Shown: positions 43,064 through 51,523 of the stretch, piece by piece
Layout of the letters: each line of letters starts with the position of its first letter
Position numbering within the stretch: the stretch's first letter is position 1
NCBI GenBank assembly: GCA_017525915.1
Contig: JAFXSC010000009.1
Location: forward strand, 1-59,694
Origin: Ruminococcus sp.
Lineage (GTDB): Bacteria; Bacillota; Clostridia; Oscillospirales; Ruminococcaceae
DNA length: 59,694 bases
Direction of reading: 5' to 3'
Program-made: the position numbers and the translations under genes
Notes under the pieces: generated by a model
Told to the model about the DNA's origin: nothing
The model's database searches: none
The model's input: only the letters and a program-made list of their open reading frames with translations

Positions 43064-43942
43064 TCACTGACCGGGATTCTGAGTATTGTTAAAGTTCTGA
43101 GGTGCGTTGGGGTTCTGAGGAGCACCGAAGCCCTGCTGAGGAGCACCAAAGCCCTGCTGGGGAGCACCGAAGCCCTGCTGGGGAGCACCGAAGTTCTGAG
43201 GAGCGCCGAAATTCTGCTGAGGCATACCGTAGCCGCCGTTGAACTTGGGCTTGTTGCCGACCTTGATGATCTTGGAAGCAAAGAGCCAGTATACTACAAG
43301 ACCCATTGTGAAGATCATAAGGAGAATGATGGATACTGTAACGCCGCCCTTGGTCTTAGCGTCCTTCATACCGTCCTTAACTTCGCCCATTACATGGAGA
43401 CCGTAGAAAAGGAGGAACATATACATAACGCACATGGAGATAACGGAGATGCCGAGGAACTTTATTGCCTTGAGGTTATCCTTGTTGAGATAAAGGAGAG
43501 CAACGATAATGCCGCCGAGTGCGCCGATCTCTGTGAGTAAGCCGAAGAACTTCATGAATGAGTTGAAGCCTGTGTCAAGACCTTCGAGGCAGGCATCATA
43601 GCCAGCCTTCTGTCTGTCCATGCTTGTGCCCTTGTACTTCCAGTTTACGATATCAAGGCTGTGAGCGCCTACCATGAGTGCGATAAGGATACCGATAAGG
43701 ATAATCGGAATGAAGCGGTTAACAGATACATCATAGAGCATCTTGAAGTTGAATGACTTGCGCGGACCGTATGCAGCAGCAGGCGGTGCATAAACATTAG
43801 GAGCGGGAGCGCCCATAGGAGCTGCCTGCGGTGCAGGAGCTGCTGCCTGGGGTGCTGCCGGAACTGCACCGGTAGCTACGCCGCAGTTAGGGCAGTTCAC
43901 TGAATTGTCGGGAATTGTTTTTCCACAGTTGGTACAAAACAT
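43064..43942 (-). CDS. Zinc-ribbon membrane protein with Gln/Phe/Gly repeat tail
   Basis: The N-terminus MFCTNCGKTIPDNSVNCPNCG-like ribbon has two CxxC pairs (3/6, 18/21). An Ala/Pro/Gln linker (22-62) and four hydrophobic helices (about 75-95, 133-153, 160-182, 203-225) follow. The tail (240-292) contains repeats of the heptad APQQGFG. The ribbon should be cytoplasmic; the loop between the first two helices faces outward. Function is unknown. It is one of five tandem paralogues. The tail repeats are encoded by a 21-bp minisatellite that could change length. Confidence 0.75.
   Translation of the reverse strand: MFCTNCGKTIPDNSVNCPNCGVATGAVPAAPQAAAPAPQAAPMGAPAPNVYAPPAAAYGPRKSFNFKMLYDVSVNRFIPIILIGILIALMVGAHSLDIVNWKYKGTSMDRQKAGYDACLEGLDTGFNSFMKFFGLLTEIGALGGIIVALLYLNKDNLKAIKFLGISVISMCVMYMFLLFYGLHVMGEVKDGMKDAKTKGGVTVSIILLMIFTMGLVVYWLFASKIIKVGNKPKFNGGYGMPQQNFGAPQNFGAPQQGFGAPQQGFGAPQQGFGAPQNPNAPQNFNNTQNPGQ
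43117..43220 (-). repeat. 21-bp coding minisatellite
   Basis: About five imperfect 21-base units (GGAGCACCGAAGCCCTGCTG plus one base) run head to tail. Each encodes seven residues of the Pro/Gln/Gly/Phe tail. The units differ by only one to four bases, which suggests recent expansion by slippage. Confidence 0.75.
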
Positions 43943-44073
43943 ATTCTATTACCTCTCTTTTTATATTTTTGAACGCCGCAGCGCTCATATTATCATCAGC
44001 TTACCAATTCACCGGAAAACCGGCGAATTCAGAAGGAACAGCAAGTAAATCTGCTGATAATTGAAATTCACCA

Positions 44074-44886
44074 TCATTTAACTGATCTTCCGGATTTCGG
44101 CACTTTATGCTGTATGTAATAACAGCCGTAGGCTATACCGGACATAAGCAGCAGCAAGATATAAACAGTTACCGTAGGACCGCCGCTTACTTTGACACTG
44201 CTTGATATTTCATCCTTGTACTTGCTTTTTATGTAGTAGCCGTTGAAAAAGACAAGCAGATATCCCCATGACATTATTGAGGCTGAGATCCTGAGCGCGA
44301 AGAGAGCCCGATCGATCTCGTTCCTGTATGTCATATACAGGCACCGCAGAATAAACGCAGAAGCAGCGATAATCACGACTATATTGAAGTATTTCAGAAT
44401 AACTGAAAACGGAAGATCGTCAAACATATCACTGTCTATATCGGAGAGCGAGAACTCCTCCGTCCGCGTAACAGTTTCGTGGTAAGCCTTGACCTTGTAC
44501 TTGAGCTTTGCCGTATCGAAGCTGTTAAGTCCTACCATGCCTATAATAAGGATCAATATCATAATTGCTGGGGCAATTGAAGCCAGAGTTATCCTTACCG
44601 TTCTGCCGCCGACGACTATTGTCGGAGCCGTTCCGGGAGCGCGGTATGCACCGCCGCCATACGGATATCCGGTACTGCCTGACGGCGCACCGGGATAGCC
44701 TGTCGGTGTAGCGGTGTAACCTGCCGGTGCACCGGGATTACCTGTCGAAGCAGCGGGAGCATCTGCCTGCGTAACGTTACTTACCGGCGTGCTCACAGGG
44801 ACAGCCGGAGCATTCACTTTATTGCCGCACTTGGCACAGAATGCTGCGGTGTCCGGGAGCTGTGTTCCGCAAAATCTGCAAAACAT
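44074..44886 (-). CDS. Zinc-ribbon four-helix membrane protein (array member)
   Basis: The 270-residue protein begins with a ribbon (CRFCG at 3-7, CAKCG at 18-22). A Pro/Gly/Thr-rich linker with GYPGAPSG-like repeats (40-85) is followed by GGRTVRITLASIAPAIM leading into helix 1 (about 100-125). The outer loop contains the acidic LSDIDSDMFDDL motif; three more helices follow. Helix 1 and the loop are very close to those of the next gene (44914-45639), so the two look like a recent duplication. Function is unknown. AAAGAGGTGA precedes the ATG. Confidence 0.73.
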   Translation of the reverse strand: MFCRFCGTQLPDTAAFCAKCGNKVNAPAVPVSTPVSNVTQADAPAASTGNPGAPAGYTATPTGYPGAPSGSTGYPYGGGAYRAPGTAPTIVVGGRTVRITLASIAPAIMILILIIGMVGLNSFDTAKLKYKVKAYHETVTRTEEFSLSDIDSDMFDDLPFSVILKYFNIVVIIAASAFILRCLYMTYRNEIDRALFALRISASIMSWGYLLVFFNGYYIKSKYKDEISSSVKVSGGPTVTVYILLLLMSGIAYGCYYIQHKVPKSGRSVK

Positions 44887-44913
44887 AGTGTCACCTCTTT
44901 AAGAAGTCAGAAA

Positions 44914-45639
44914 TCAAACCTTAGCTTCCTGCTCCTTCTTTACCTTGTTGGAGATTGTGTAGCATCCGAAAGCGATAGCAGCCATGATAAGGAACCAGAA
45001 GTATGCACCGAATGTTGCACCGCCGCTGATCTTCAGGCCGTCGCCGCCGAGCTTGGAGTTTGTTTTGCCCTTGAGATAGAAAGCGTTGATTATGTCAAGG
45101 AGATATGCCAGAGCCAGGATAGCTCCGGAAAGACCAACTGCAAGAACTGCCTTGACAGTTTCATTCTTGTAGGTCATATATCCGCAGAGACCGAGAGCGC
45201 CGATAGAAGCGATAATGCAGATAACATTGAGGACCTTGATGACCTTTGTGAGACCTGCGTCAAGAACGTCGATAGAATCGCTGTCAACATCAGAAAGAGA
45301 TGATTTTTCTGTATCAGATACGGATACACCGTAGCCGGAGTACTTGCTCTTGATCTTGATTGTGTTGAAGCTGAATACGCCGATCATACCTATGATAAGG
45401 AAGAGGATCATGAGAGCAGGAGCAAGTGAAGCAACACTGAGCTTAACAGTTCTGCCGGCAATATTTATTGTCGGGAGGTTGCTGTCGATCTTGCTTACGC
45501 CGCCGTTTACTGCGTTTCCAAAGTTTCTTGCTGCGTTCTGGGCTGCATTCTGTGCAGGAGCTGCATTCTGGGGTGCGCCGCACTCAGGACAGTTTGCTGA
45601 TCCGTCGGGGATGTTTTTGCCACAATTCTTACATAACAT
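44914..45639 (-). CDS. Zinc-ribbon four-helix membrane protein (array member)
   Basis: This 241-residue protein has the ribbon CKNCG / CPECG (3-22), an Ala/Gln/Asn linker, then AGRTVKLSVASLAPALM into helix 1 (about 65-88). The outer loop has SSLSDVDSDSIDVL, and helices 2-4 end in a Lys/Glu-rich cytoplasmic tail. It shares the GRTV-ASxAPA entry and the LSDxDSD loop with its downstream neighbour. The acidic loop looks like a possible Ca or cation site (inference). Function is unknown. Confidence 0.73.
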   Translation of the reverse strand: MLCKNCGKNIPDGSANCPECGAPQNAAPAQNAAQNAARNFGNAVNGGVSKIDSNLPTINIAGRTVKLSVASLAPALMILFLIIGMIGVFSFNTIKIKSKYSGYGVSVSDTEKSSLSDVDSDSIDVLDAGLTKVIKVLNVICIIASIGALGLCGYMTYKNETVKAVLAVGLSGAILALAYLLDIINAFYLKGKTNSKLGGDGLKISGGATFGAYFWFLIMAAIAFGCYTISNKVKKEQEAKV

Positions 45640-45760
45640 AGTCTTTTCCTCACTTTTCCTTGAGCTGTCTCTGACAGTCTCAATAATAATTTAGGGTTTG
45701 CTTTTCCGGCTTGTTGCCTGCCGGAACCGGCTATAATACAGCCTTGCGGCTGCAACAGGG

Positions 45761-46399
45761 TTAATTGTTCGCCTCACGTTTTGCGAGACTTGCGGCATAG
45801 AACGAGAGCACTGCCGCCGCCATGCATACAGCTATCATGACGAGCGGAGCGATCGCAAGATCGAGCTCGCCGTCAGCATGATCATCACCGTTGATATGGA
45901 GATAAAGTGCAAAATCAGCGATATATGCAGCCGCATCAACTATAAGAGCCAAAGCACTCAGCCTCAGAGCCGCAGGAGCTTTCCTGCTGCCGGTAAATAT
46001 GAAGCTGATGACCGCAAGAACAACTGAAATACCGATAACTGAAAATCCGGCTATCAGCATCGTCTTAATAAACTTGCAGCCAATATCGCCGCCCTTAAGG
46101 AAATATGTGAAATAGCTGTTAAGAACAATATTATCTCTGTGCTCGTACTTCGATACCGGCATGATGATAACACCTATTGCTGAAAGAACGGAGAGTATCA
46201 CCATGAATACCGCTGTGAAATCAAGCGGACCGCCGAATCGGGCTGCCTTTGTGCTGCCATAGGCTGCCGGCGGCGGATAATAAGCCTGCTGAGACTGACC
46301 GCCATAGCCCTGCGGCTGCTGATAAGAGAGTCCTGCTCCGCATTGCGGGCAATTCACTGCGCCGTCAGGTACATTCGTACCGCATCTGCTGCATATCAT
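45761..46399 (-). CDS. Zinc-ribbon four-helix membrane protein (array member)
   Basis: A ribbon (CSRCG / CPQCG), a Gln/Tyr/Gly linker with QQPQGYGGQSQQ and four hydrophobic helices (about 60-80, 108-130, 140-160, 182-205) make up 212 residues. The outer loop after helix 1 is shorter than in its neighbours and basic-aromatic, so the array members differ mostly in that loop. The ATG lies 4 bases after the preceding stop and its GGAGGTGA site covers that stop. Confidence 0.72.
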   Translation of the reverse strand: MICSRCGTNVPDGAVNCPQCGAGLSYQQPQGYGGQSQQAYYPPPAAYGSTKAARFGGPLDFTAVFMVILSVLSAIGVIIMPVSKYEHRDNIVLNSYFTYFLKGGDIGCKFIKTMLIAGFSVIGISVVLAVISFIFTGSRKAPAALRLSALALIVDAAAYIADFALYLHINGDDHADGELDLAIAPLVMIAVCMAAAVLSFYAASLAKREANN

Positions 46400-46403
46400 A
46401 CCG

Positions 46404-47204
46404 TCACCTCCATGCCTTCTCAGCCGGAGCTGATGCTGTATTCTTCATCGACTTAGCCGCTGCGATACAGAATGCGCCGATAAGCACTCCTGCCGCTATC
46501 ATGCCGACAGGCATTATCGAAAGCTTGACGTTCTCATATTCATCCTTTGACTGTAAGAACAGACACAGAACCAAGTACATTCCGTGCGGTATCGCTGAGA
46601 TGAAGGCTGCTATACCTGCGGTCTTTCCGGCACTTGAATGCTTTCCGATAACGGCAAGTATTGCAGATATGAGCACGAGAACTGCCATCGCTGCGGCTGC
46701 TGTAAGGGCAACATAGGTCGTTGTGCTCTCCATGCCCTTTTCTTCGAGGTATTCGTCAAAATCGCCGAAGCCATCGTACTTTATTGCAGCAAAGTAGTAA
46801 TTATCCATTGTGATAGGCTCGACATATTTCTTTAGCTCGCCGTCCCGACCGCCGCCTTTATAGAAGCCACGCTCAACGTTGAAGATCGTTCCCTTGAAAA
46901 TGCAGGCAATGAGCATGCCTACCGCCATAAGGATAGCAATCATAAGGATGAGCTTCGCGGCGTTCTGAGCATTCCCGGCAGGTCTGGCAGCGTACTGCGT
47001 CTGCTGATGCCCCTGCGGTGCGCTGTACTGCGGCTGGGGGGCGCTGTACTGCGGCTGTGGCGGCATACCGTACCCCGGCTGCTGATGGCCCTGAGGCGGA
47101 CCATAGTTAGGCTGAGCCTGCGGTACTGCCGGCTGAGGAGCGCCGCAATTCTTGCAGAACTTTGTTCCGTCCGGCAGCTGTGTACCGCACTTGTTGCAAA
47201 ACAT
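46404..47204 (-). CDS. Zinc-ribbon four-helix membrane protein (array member)
   Basis: The first array gene encodes 266 residues. A ribbon (CNKCG / CKNCG) is followed by a Pro/Gln/Tyr-rich linker with YSAPQPQYSAPQ-like repeats (25-75), helix 1 (about 82-105) and a long outer loop (106-160) with many Tyr, Gly and acidic residues. Three further helices end in a small cytoplasmic tail. ATG 47204 is chosen because GGAGG lies 7 bases upstream, whereas the ATG at 47222 has none. It begins 48 bases after the dockerin-esterase gene with no terminator between, so the two are probably co-transcribed. Confidence 0.73.
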   Translation of the reverse strand: MFCNKCGTQLPDGTKFCKNCGAPQPAVPQAQPNYGPPQGHQQPGYGMPPQPQYSAPQPQYSAPQGHQQTQYAARPAGNAQNAAKLILMIAILMAVGMLIACIFKGTIFNVERGFYKGGGRDGELKKYVEPITMDNYYFAAIKYDGFGDFDEYLEEKGMESTTTYVALTAAAAMAVLVLISAILAVIGKHSSAGKTAGIAAFISAIPHGMYLVLCLFLQSKDEYENVKLSIMPVGMIAAGVLIGAFCIAAAKSMKNTASAPAEKAWR

Positions 47205-47252
47205 TTCAATTCCTCCGATCATTGCTCATTTCAGCGTCAGCGGCCATGAGCA

Positions 47253-48557
47253 TTAATTTGCTGGAACATAATTCAGACCGAGCACTGTGCGTATCTTATC
47301 TGCCAGTATCTCGGCATTTATCTTATGGGTCGCCTCAGAAGGGTGCCAGTCCGCTCCGTAGCCGTCGCTGTAACTCTGGGTGGGCGAAAGATAGCACATT
47401 ATGCTGTTGTCACCGGTCTTTGCACGGTAATTCTCAACAGCCTTCTCTATCATCTGATATTCAGAAGTACAGCCCATGATACCGAGCGTACAGATAATGT
47501 ATGCGTGCGGGTTGTTATCCCTGATCACGCCGAGGAAATCCTCATAGGCGCTGATGAACTCCGCGCCGCGGCTGTCAGGGTCCCTGTCTATATATGTAGA
47601 ATCGTTCGTGCCGAGATTGAGCACGATGACATCGCACGGCTTTGCGCTGAAATCCCACGGTGAGGAATAAGCCTTCAATGAGCCGACGAGCTGATAATAA
47701 GGCGGCACTGTTCTTCCTGCTACCTTTGAGCCGTCAGCAGAATATCCGGAAATAATACCGTGTCCGCTGTAACATACCGCACTGTAATCCGCGCCGAGTT
47801 CTTCCGCCGTAAGATAAGCATACGACTTCATAAAATTCTCGGTGGTAGTCTTGAAATGTTCATCCTGCGAAGCCGCCTCAACTCCGTAGGCACAGGTTAT
47901 CGAATCACCGATGAACTCGATGCGGAGCTCCTTTTCCTTTGCAGGAACTACCGGCTCTGCGGCACTGCTTTCCGTCGTAACAGCGGAAATACCCACCGCA
48001 CCGTTATCTGCCTCGGAGAGGTGTATCACCTTGACGGAGGCTATACGTTCGGTGTTGCCGCTGAAAAGCTCAACGGTCTCGCTTGTGCTGCTCATAACGT
48101 CATCGCGGATGATAACGCCGTCAACTATCACGGCATACCTTGACCGGAAATCCTTAGCCGATGAAATACTTGCATCGCCCCGGAGAGTGACGCTTGCCGA
48201 GCTTGCGCTGACCGTGAATTCAACAGCCGAGCCGCTCTGCACGAGCCACGCAGTACCGTCCTTATACAGGACTCTGCCGGTATATCTGACGTATTCCTCG
48301 GTCACAGGACTTACCTTTTCGGAATGAGCGGCAGCTGAAACTACTGCCCTCCTCATCCTTATCATATCGAAAACATCAACATGACCGTCATTATTGATAT
48401 CCTGTCCCTCTGCAACCGGTGCTTCGCCAAGAAGTGAATCCCTCATGTCCTTAAGGTCCTTCTCAGTGTATTTGCGGCTGGCCGAATATACCGCCGCTGC
48501 CAGAGCCGCTGACGATACAGCGGCAGCCGCCAGAAAGGCAGCAATACGCTTTTTCAT
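47253..48557 (-). CDS. Secreted SGNH esterase with single dockerin-type repeat (CE2-like)
   Basis: This exported protein has 434 residues. A signal peptide (1-25) precedes one dockerin-type Ca-binding repeat, DINNDGHVDVFDMIRMRR (53-70). A beta-rich domain (85-200) and an SGNH hydrolase domain (210-430) follow. Catalytic marks are Ser219 in GDSITCAYG, Asn318 in LGTND and the Asp403-His405 pair in DWHPS. The beta domain plus SGNH arrangement fits CE2-type acetyl-polysaccharide esterases. A normal type I dockerin has two repeats; only one is seen, so binding to a cohesin is doubtful. ATG 48557 follows a GGGGGG stretch. Confidence 0.87.
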   Translation of the reverse strand: MKKRIAAFLAAAAVSSAALAAAVYSASRKYTEKDLKDMRDSLLGEAPVAEGQDINNDGHVDVFDMIRMRRAVVSAAAHSEKVSPVTEEYVRYTGRVLYKDGTAWLVQSGSAVEFTVSASSASVTLRGDASISSAKDFRSRYAVIVDGVIIRDDVMSSTSETVELFSGNTERIASVKVIHLSEADNGAVGISAVTTESSAAEPVVPAKEKELRIEFIGDSITCAYGVEAASQDEHFKTTTENFMKSYAYLTAEELGADYSAVCYSGHGIISGYSADGSKVAGRTVPPYYQLVGSLKAYSSPWDFSAKPCDVIVLNLGTNDSTYIDRDPDSRGAEFISAYEDFLGVIRDNNPHAYIICTLGIMGCTSEYQMIEKAVENYRAKTGDNSIMCYLSPTQSYSDGYGADWHPSEATHKINAEILADKIRTVLGLNYVPAN

Positions 48558-48593
48558 ACTCAATGTCCCCCCAAGGACACAAATATTTACTTT

Positions 48594-48622
48594 ATTATAT
48601 ATTATTTCATCACTGATGTCAA
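48594..48622 (-). promoter_or_regulatory. Promoter for the esterase and zinc-ribbon array
   Basis: On the minus strand TTGACA (48622-48617) and TATAAT (48599-48594), spacer 17, both perfect, 37 bases before the esterase start. Confidence 0.8.
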
Positions 48623-48691
48623 TAGATTAGCCCAAAAAATTCAGTTTTTTTATTTGCATACGAAAACAGCAACTATTAAACGGCTCACAAG

Positions 48692-48725
48692 CACAAAAGC
48701 CATAGGGCGTATCCTCCCTATGGCT
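48692..48725 (-). terminator. Terminator of the peptidoglycan-binding operon
   Basis: AGCCATAGGG (48698-48707) pairs with CCCTATGGCT (48716-48725); TTTTGTG follows on the minus strand, just after the stop at 48732. Confidence 0.85.
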
Positions 48726-48731
48726 CTGATT

Positions 48732-49253
48732 CTACCTTGGAACAGTCCTGTCGGCGTGTTCACAGCATCGGACGAGCATATTCCATGTCGCACTGTCCAC
48801 CTTGCCGGTCACGGGCAGCCCAGCCCTCCTCTGGAACGCCATGACCGCCTCCTCTGTCGTGGCATCGTAGTTTCCGCACACATCCACGCACGGAGCATTG
48901 TCATAACGGTCGCCAATGTCGTTGAGCATCGCCTGTATGATGTAAATTAGCTGTCCCTTGTCACCGTTTCCGGCAACATAGACCGCTGACGGGAATACAT
49001 TGTAGGGTGCAGGCGCAGCGCCGATATAACTGCGGTACACCCTCACTATCCTGTTCCATGTGGCAGGGTCGGTATTGCCGGTCTCGGGAAGACCGTATTC
49101 ACGCTGAAAAGCCCTCACCGCAAGGGCAGTCTCCGCGCCGTAGCTGCCGTCAGGCACTACCTCCGGTATCCTGTCATTGAACAGGGATATGGCGTAGAGA
49201 TACCTCTGTATCTCCATGATATGCTGCCTGCGCTGAGCATCTGTATAAGCCAT
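48732..49253 (-). CDS. Protein with two peptidoglycan-binding domains
   Basis: This 173-residue protein has two PG_binding_1 modules, about 10-80 and 90-170. Each shows the ETALAVRAFQREYGLPETG-type core, here EEAVMAFQRRAGLPVTG in the second, and closes in TWN. No signal peptide or catalytic domain is seen. ATG 49253 has AGGAGGAG 4 bases upstream; the longer frame starts GTG inside the upstream stop. It is the third gene of a tightly packed trio that may act at the spore or forespore surface (inference from the SpoIID-like partner). Confidence 0.82.
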   Translation of the reverse strand: MAYTDAQRRQHIMEIQRYLYAISLFNDRIPEVVPDGSYGAETALAVRAFQREYGLPETGNTDPATWNRIVRVYRSYIGAAPAPYNVFPSAVYVAGNGDKGQLIYIIQAMLNDIGDRYDNAPCVDVCGNYDATTEEAVMAFQRRAGLPVTGKVDSATWNMLVRCCEHADRTVPR

Positions 49254-49264
49254 AGTCTCCTCCT

Positions 49265-50662
49265 TCACTGTGCTGTAATAGTGTATCCCGGCGACTGGTA
49301 GGGTCTTTTGTCAAATCCGTATTTCAGATCCGAGTAAACACCGGCTATCTTATCCCACGTAACTGCCCCGACAAGCCCGGTCGGGTCTATGCCGAACTGC
49401 TTCTGGAAAGCCGTCACAGACTGCTTTGTCACGGGTCCGAAATACCCTGTATTGTTAACGGCAGGGATATTGCTGTAAGTACCGTTTATCAGCGTCAGAT
49501 ACTCCTGTATTATCTTCACGGACTCGCCGCGGTCGCCCTCGCGCAGAACAGTTCCCGGATACAGCGCGACTGCGGTGTACTCAGGCGGCACCGACTCGGC
49601 TATTCCCTGATATGCACGGTAAAGGTCGTTGCGCGTTGCACGGTCTACCTCCCCGGTCTGCGGAAGACCGAACACTCTCTGGAAGGACTTGACCGAGCGC
49701 TCGGTCTTTTCCCCGAAATATCCTGTTATCTCGACCGGCTCGACCGCCTCGTAGTAAGCACCGATGACCGCAAGGTAATATTGCAGCATACTGACCTCGA
49801 TGCTCTGCATACCTATCTTCAAGTCCTCCGTGAAGCGCTCCTCTATCTCGTCGTACCTCACGCCCTCGGAATTCAGCTCTGCTATGCGCTTTACGCTCGT
49901 ATAGATATAGGCAATCCTGTACCAGACTGCGCTGTCCACAACACCCGTGACCTCCATACCGAATACATCCTGAAATTTTCTGACCGCCTCCTCGGTAGCC
50001 GCATCGAAGATACCGTCCGCAGCCGGTATCTTGGGTATCGCCGGATAGCTGCGCGATATACGGTTGAGGTATATCTGCAAGGACCTCACGTCATTGCCGG
50101 CTGAACCGAATTTCAGTTCTATACCGGGATATGACGGCATTGCCGACCTGACCGCGGCGTTTTTTACGATGTCGATATCGTCCCCGTAGTAGTATTGCAG
50201 TATCTCATAGGGTGTGAACCCTTCGTTGGCAAGTGAGACAGTTCCCCACTGCGACAAGCCCTCGCAGGTCACGCTCGTACCGTTGCAGAATGCCGTGAAA
50301 AGCGGCTCGACCACTCCCCTTCTGCTCACATAATCGTTGTAAAGCTCATCAACAAGATAGCCTATGTTCTGGAAGTATTCCCTGCCGTTAATAAATTTCT
50401 GGTCGAACTGCGTGGTGGAGGTAATGTCGAAGTCGTACCCTCTCGCCCTGTACCACTCTGTGTATATGCGGTTGAGTGCAAAGCTCGTTATCGCGTAGAT
50501 ATTAGCACGCAGAGCGCTTTCCGGCCATGTCGGGTATATCTCGCTCGATGCAACGTTCTTGATGTATGACGCAAAGTCAACGGTAACGTTCGGCGCATCG
50601 GAATCCGGAGATCCGAGGTGAACGGTAATAGTCTCGGGTATGAATGGAGCTCCGCTAAGCAT
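49265..50662 (-). CDS. SpoIID-like domain with three peptidoglycan-binding modules
   Basis: The N-terminal 170 residues resemble the SpoIID/LytB lytic-transglycosylase-related domain (YIKNVASSEIYPTWPESALRAN, then FALNRIY). Three PG_binding_1 modules follow at about 185-260, 285-360 and 380-455, each with a KSFQRVFGLPQTG-like core. There is no signal peptide. The typical N-terminal export signal of SpoIID is absent, as is any membrane anchor, so how it reaches the wall is unclear. Its ATG follows the previous stop by one base and its end abuts the next gene. Confidence 0.82.
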   Translation of the reverse strand: MLSGAPFIPETITVHLGSPDSDAPNVTVDFASYIKNVASSEIYPTWPESALRANIYAITSFALNRIYTEWYRARGYDFDITSTTQFDQKFINGREYFQNIGYLVDELYNDYVSRRGVVEPLFTAFCNGTSVTCEGLSQWGTVSLANEGFTPYEILQYYYGDDIDIVKNAAVRSAMPSYPGIELKFGSAGNDVRSLQIYLNRISRSYPAIPKIPAADGIFDAATEEAVRKFQDVFGMEVTGVVDSAVWYRIAYIYTSVKRIAELNSEGVRYDEIEERFTEDLKIGMQSIEVSMLQYYLAVIGAYYEAVEPVEITGYFGEKTERSVKSFQRVFGLPQTGEVDRATRNDLYRAYQGIAESVPPEYTAVALYPGTVLREGDRGESVKIIQEYLTLINGTYSNIPAVNNTGYFGPVTKQSVTAFQKQFGIDPTGLVGAVTWDKIAGVYSDLKYGFDKRPYQSPGYTITAQ

Positions 50663-50663
50663 A

Positions 50664-51416
50664 TCAGCCTCCCTCCTTGTCTGTGATGTCGAAATCCGGT
50701 TCCTGATTGAAGTAGGTAACTGTCTCGTCAGAACCGGACATGAAGACCGGCACCGGTATCATATTGAAGTTCTGCACCGACGTTATCCCCGAAAATACGG
50801 GAACATCGACGCTCCGCGCATTGAAGTAGCCCTTTGCGGTTACGCTCACGTCAAACAGGTTGTATGGACGCTTATCCGGCGAGGGGTACTGCGAAAGTCC
50901 CGGTGCAGGCACAGGCACCTCGAATTTCTCAGTAGTGCCGCTGATATTGGTCAGTCCCGAAGCTATGAGCATACGTTTTCCGTCAACCGTTGCAGTTACG
51001 GAAACAGTTGCACCCTCTATCGCGGAGGATTCGTCGCCGGCCCGCACATTCACGAGAATATAGCCCTTTGAATCCCCGAGGCTCTCCTCGGAAACATATT
51101 CCGGCGGCTGTGAATCATTGTCATCAACTGTGCCGTCGTCGGTATTGAGGTCCGAAAGGTCAGGGTCGGGATATCGGCTGTTGTAGTCCTCTGCAATGCC
51201 TGCATCTTCTGCATCGTTCTCCGGATGCGGAGCCCACGCAGTATCATCTTGAGCTTCCGGCTCTGACTGTACCGGCTCTTCCGGCATCGGCTGCACAGTC
51301 TCATCCACCGGCGGCGCTTTCTGCGGCACTTCACCTCTCGAAGTGCTCCTGCCGTAAAGCCGCATCATCTCGTTCATGTATTTTTCTGCCTGTATCTCCA
51401 TCTCACTTCTGTCCAT
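50664..51416 (-). CDS. Hypothetical protein with C-terminal carboxypeptidase-regulatory-like domain
   Basis: The first 115 residues are very acidic, rich in Pro, Glu, Asp and Ser, and probably disordered. From about residue 118 a beta-sandwich of the carboxypeptidase regulatory type is seen, with GYILVNVRAGDESSAIEGATVSV, then a SRYPSPDKRPYNLFDVSVTAKGY-like core. The last 30 residues end in PDFDITDKEGG. Unknown function; it heads the trio with the SpoIID-like and peptidoglycan-binding genes. The -10 box upstream (TATAAT, 51465-51460 on the minus strand) lacks a sigma-A -35, so another sigma factor may read it (inference). Confidence 0.7.
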   Translation of the reverse strand: MDRSEMEIQAEKYMNEMMRLYGRSTSRGEVPQKAPPVDETVQPMPEEPVQSEPEAQDDTAWAPHPENDAEDAGIAEDYNSRYPDPDLSDLNTDDGTVDDNDSQPPEYVSEESLGDSKGYILVNVRAGDESSAIEGATVSVTATVDGKRMLIASGLTNISGTTEKFEVPVPAPGLSQYPSPDKRPYNLFDVSVTAKGYFNARSVDVPVFSGITSVQNFNMIPVPVFMSGSDETVTYFNQEPDFDITDKEGG

Positions 51417-51523
51417 ATGTATTCGCCTCCTTGGTCTATTCTATTCGTGAAGCTTCTTTATTATACCGGAATGCCACGGCAGGCGGCTGTCTTCAGGGAA
51501 CTGATCCTATCTCTCAAAAATCC

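Noticed and set aside
43117-43220. Regularly repeated units resembling a CRISPR array
   Set aside because: Units are adjacent 21-mers without spacers, in frame with a coding sequence, so this is a coding minisatellite.
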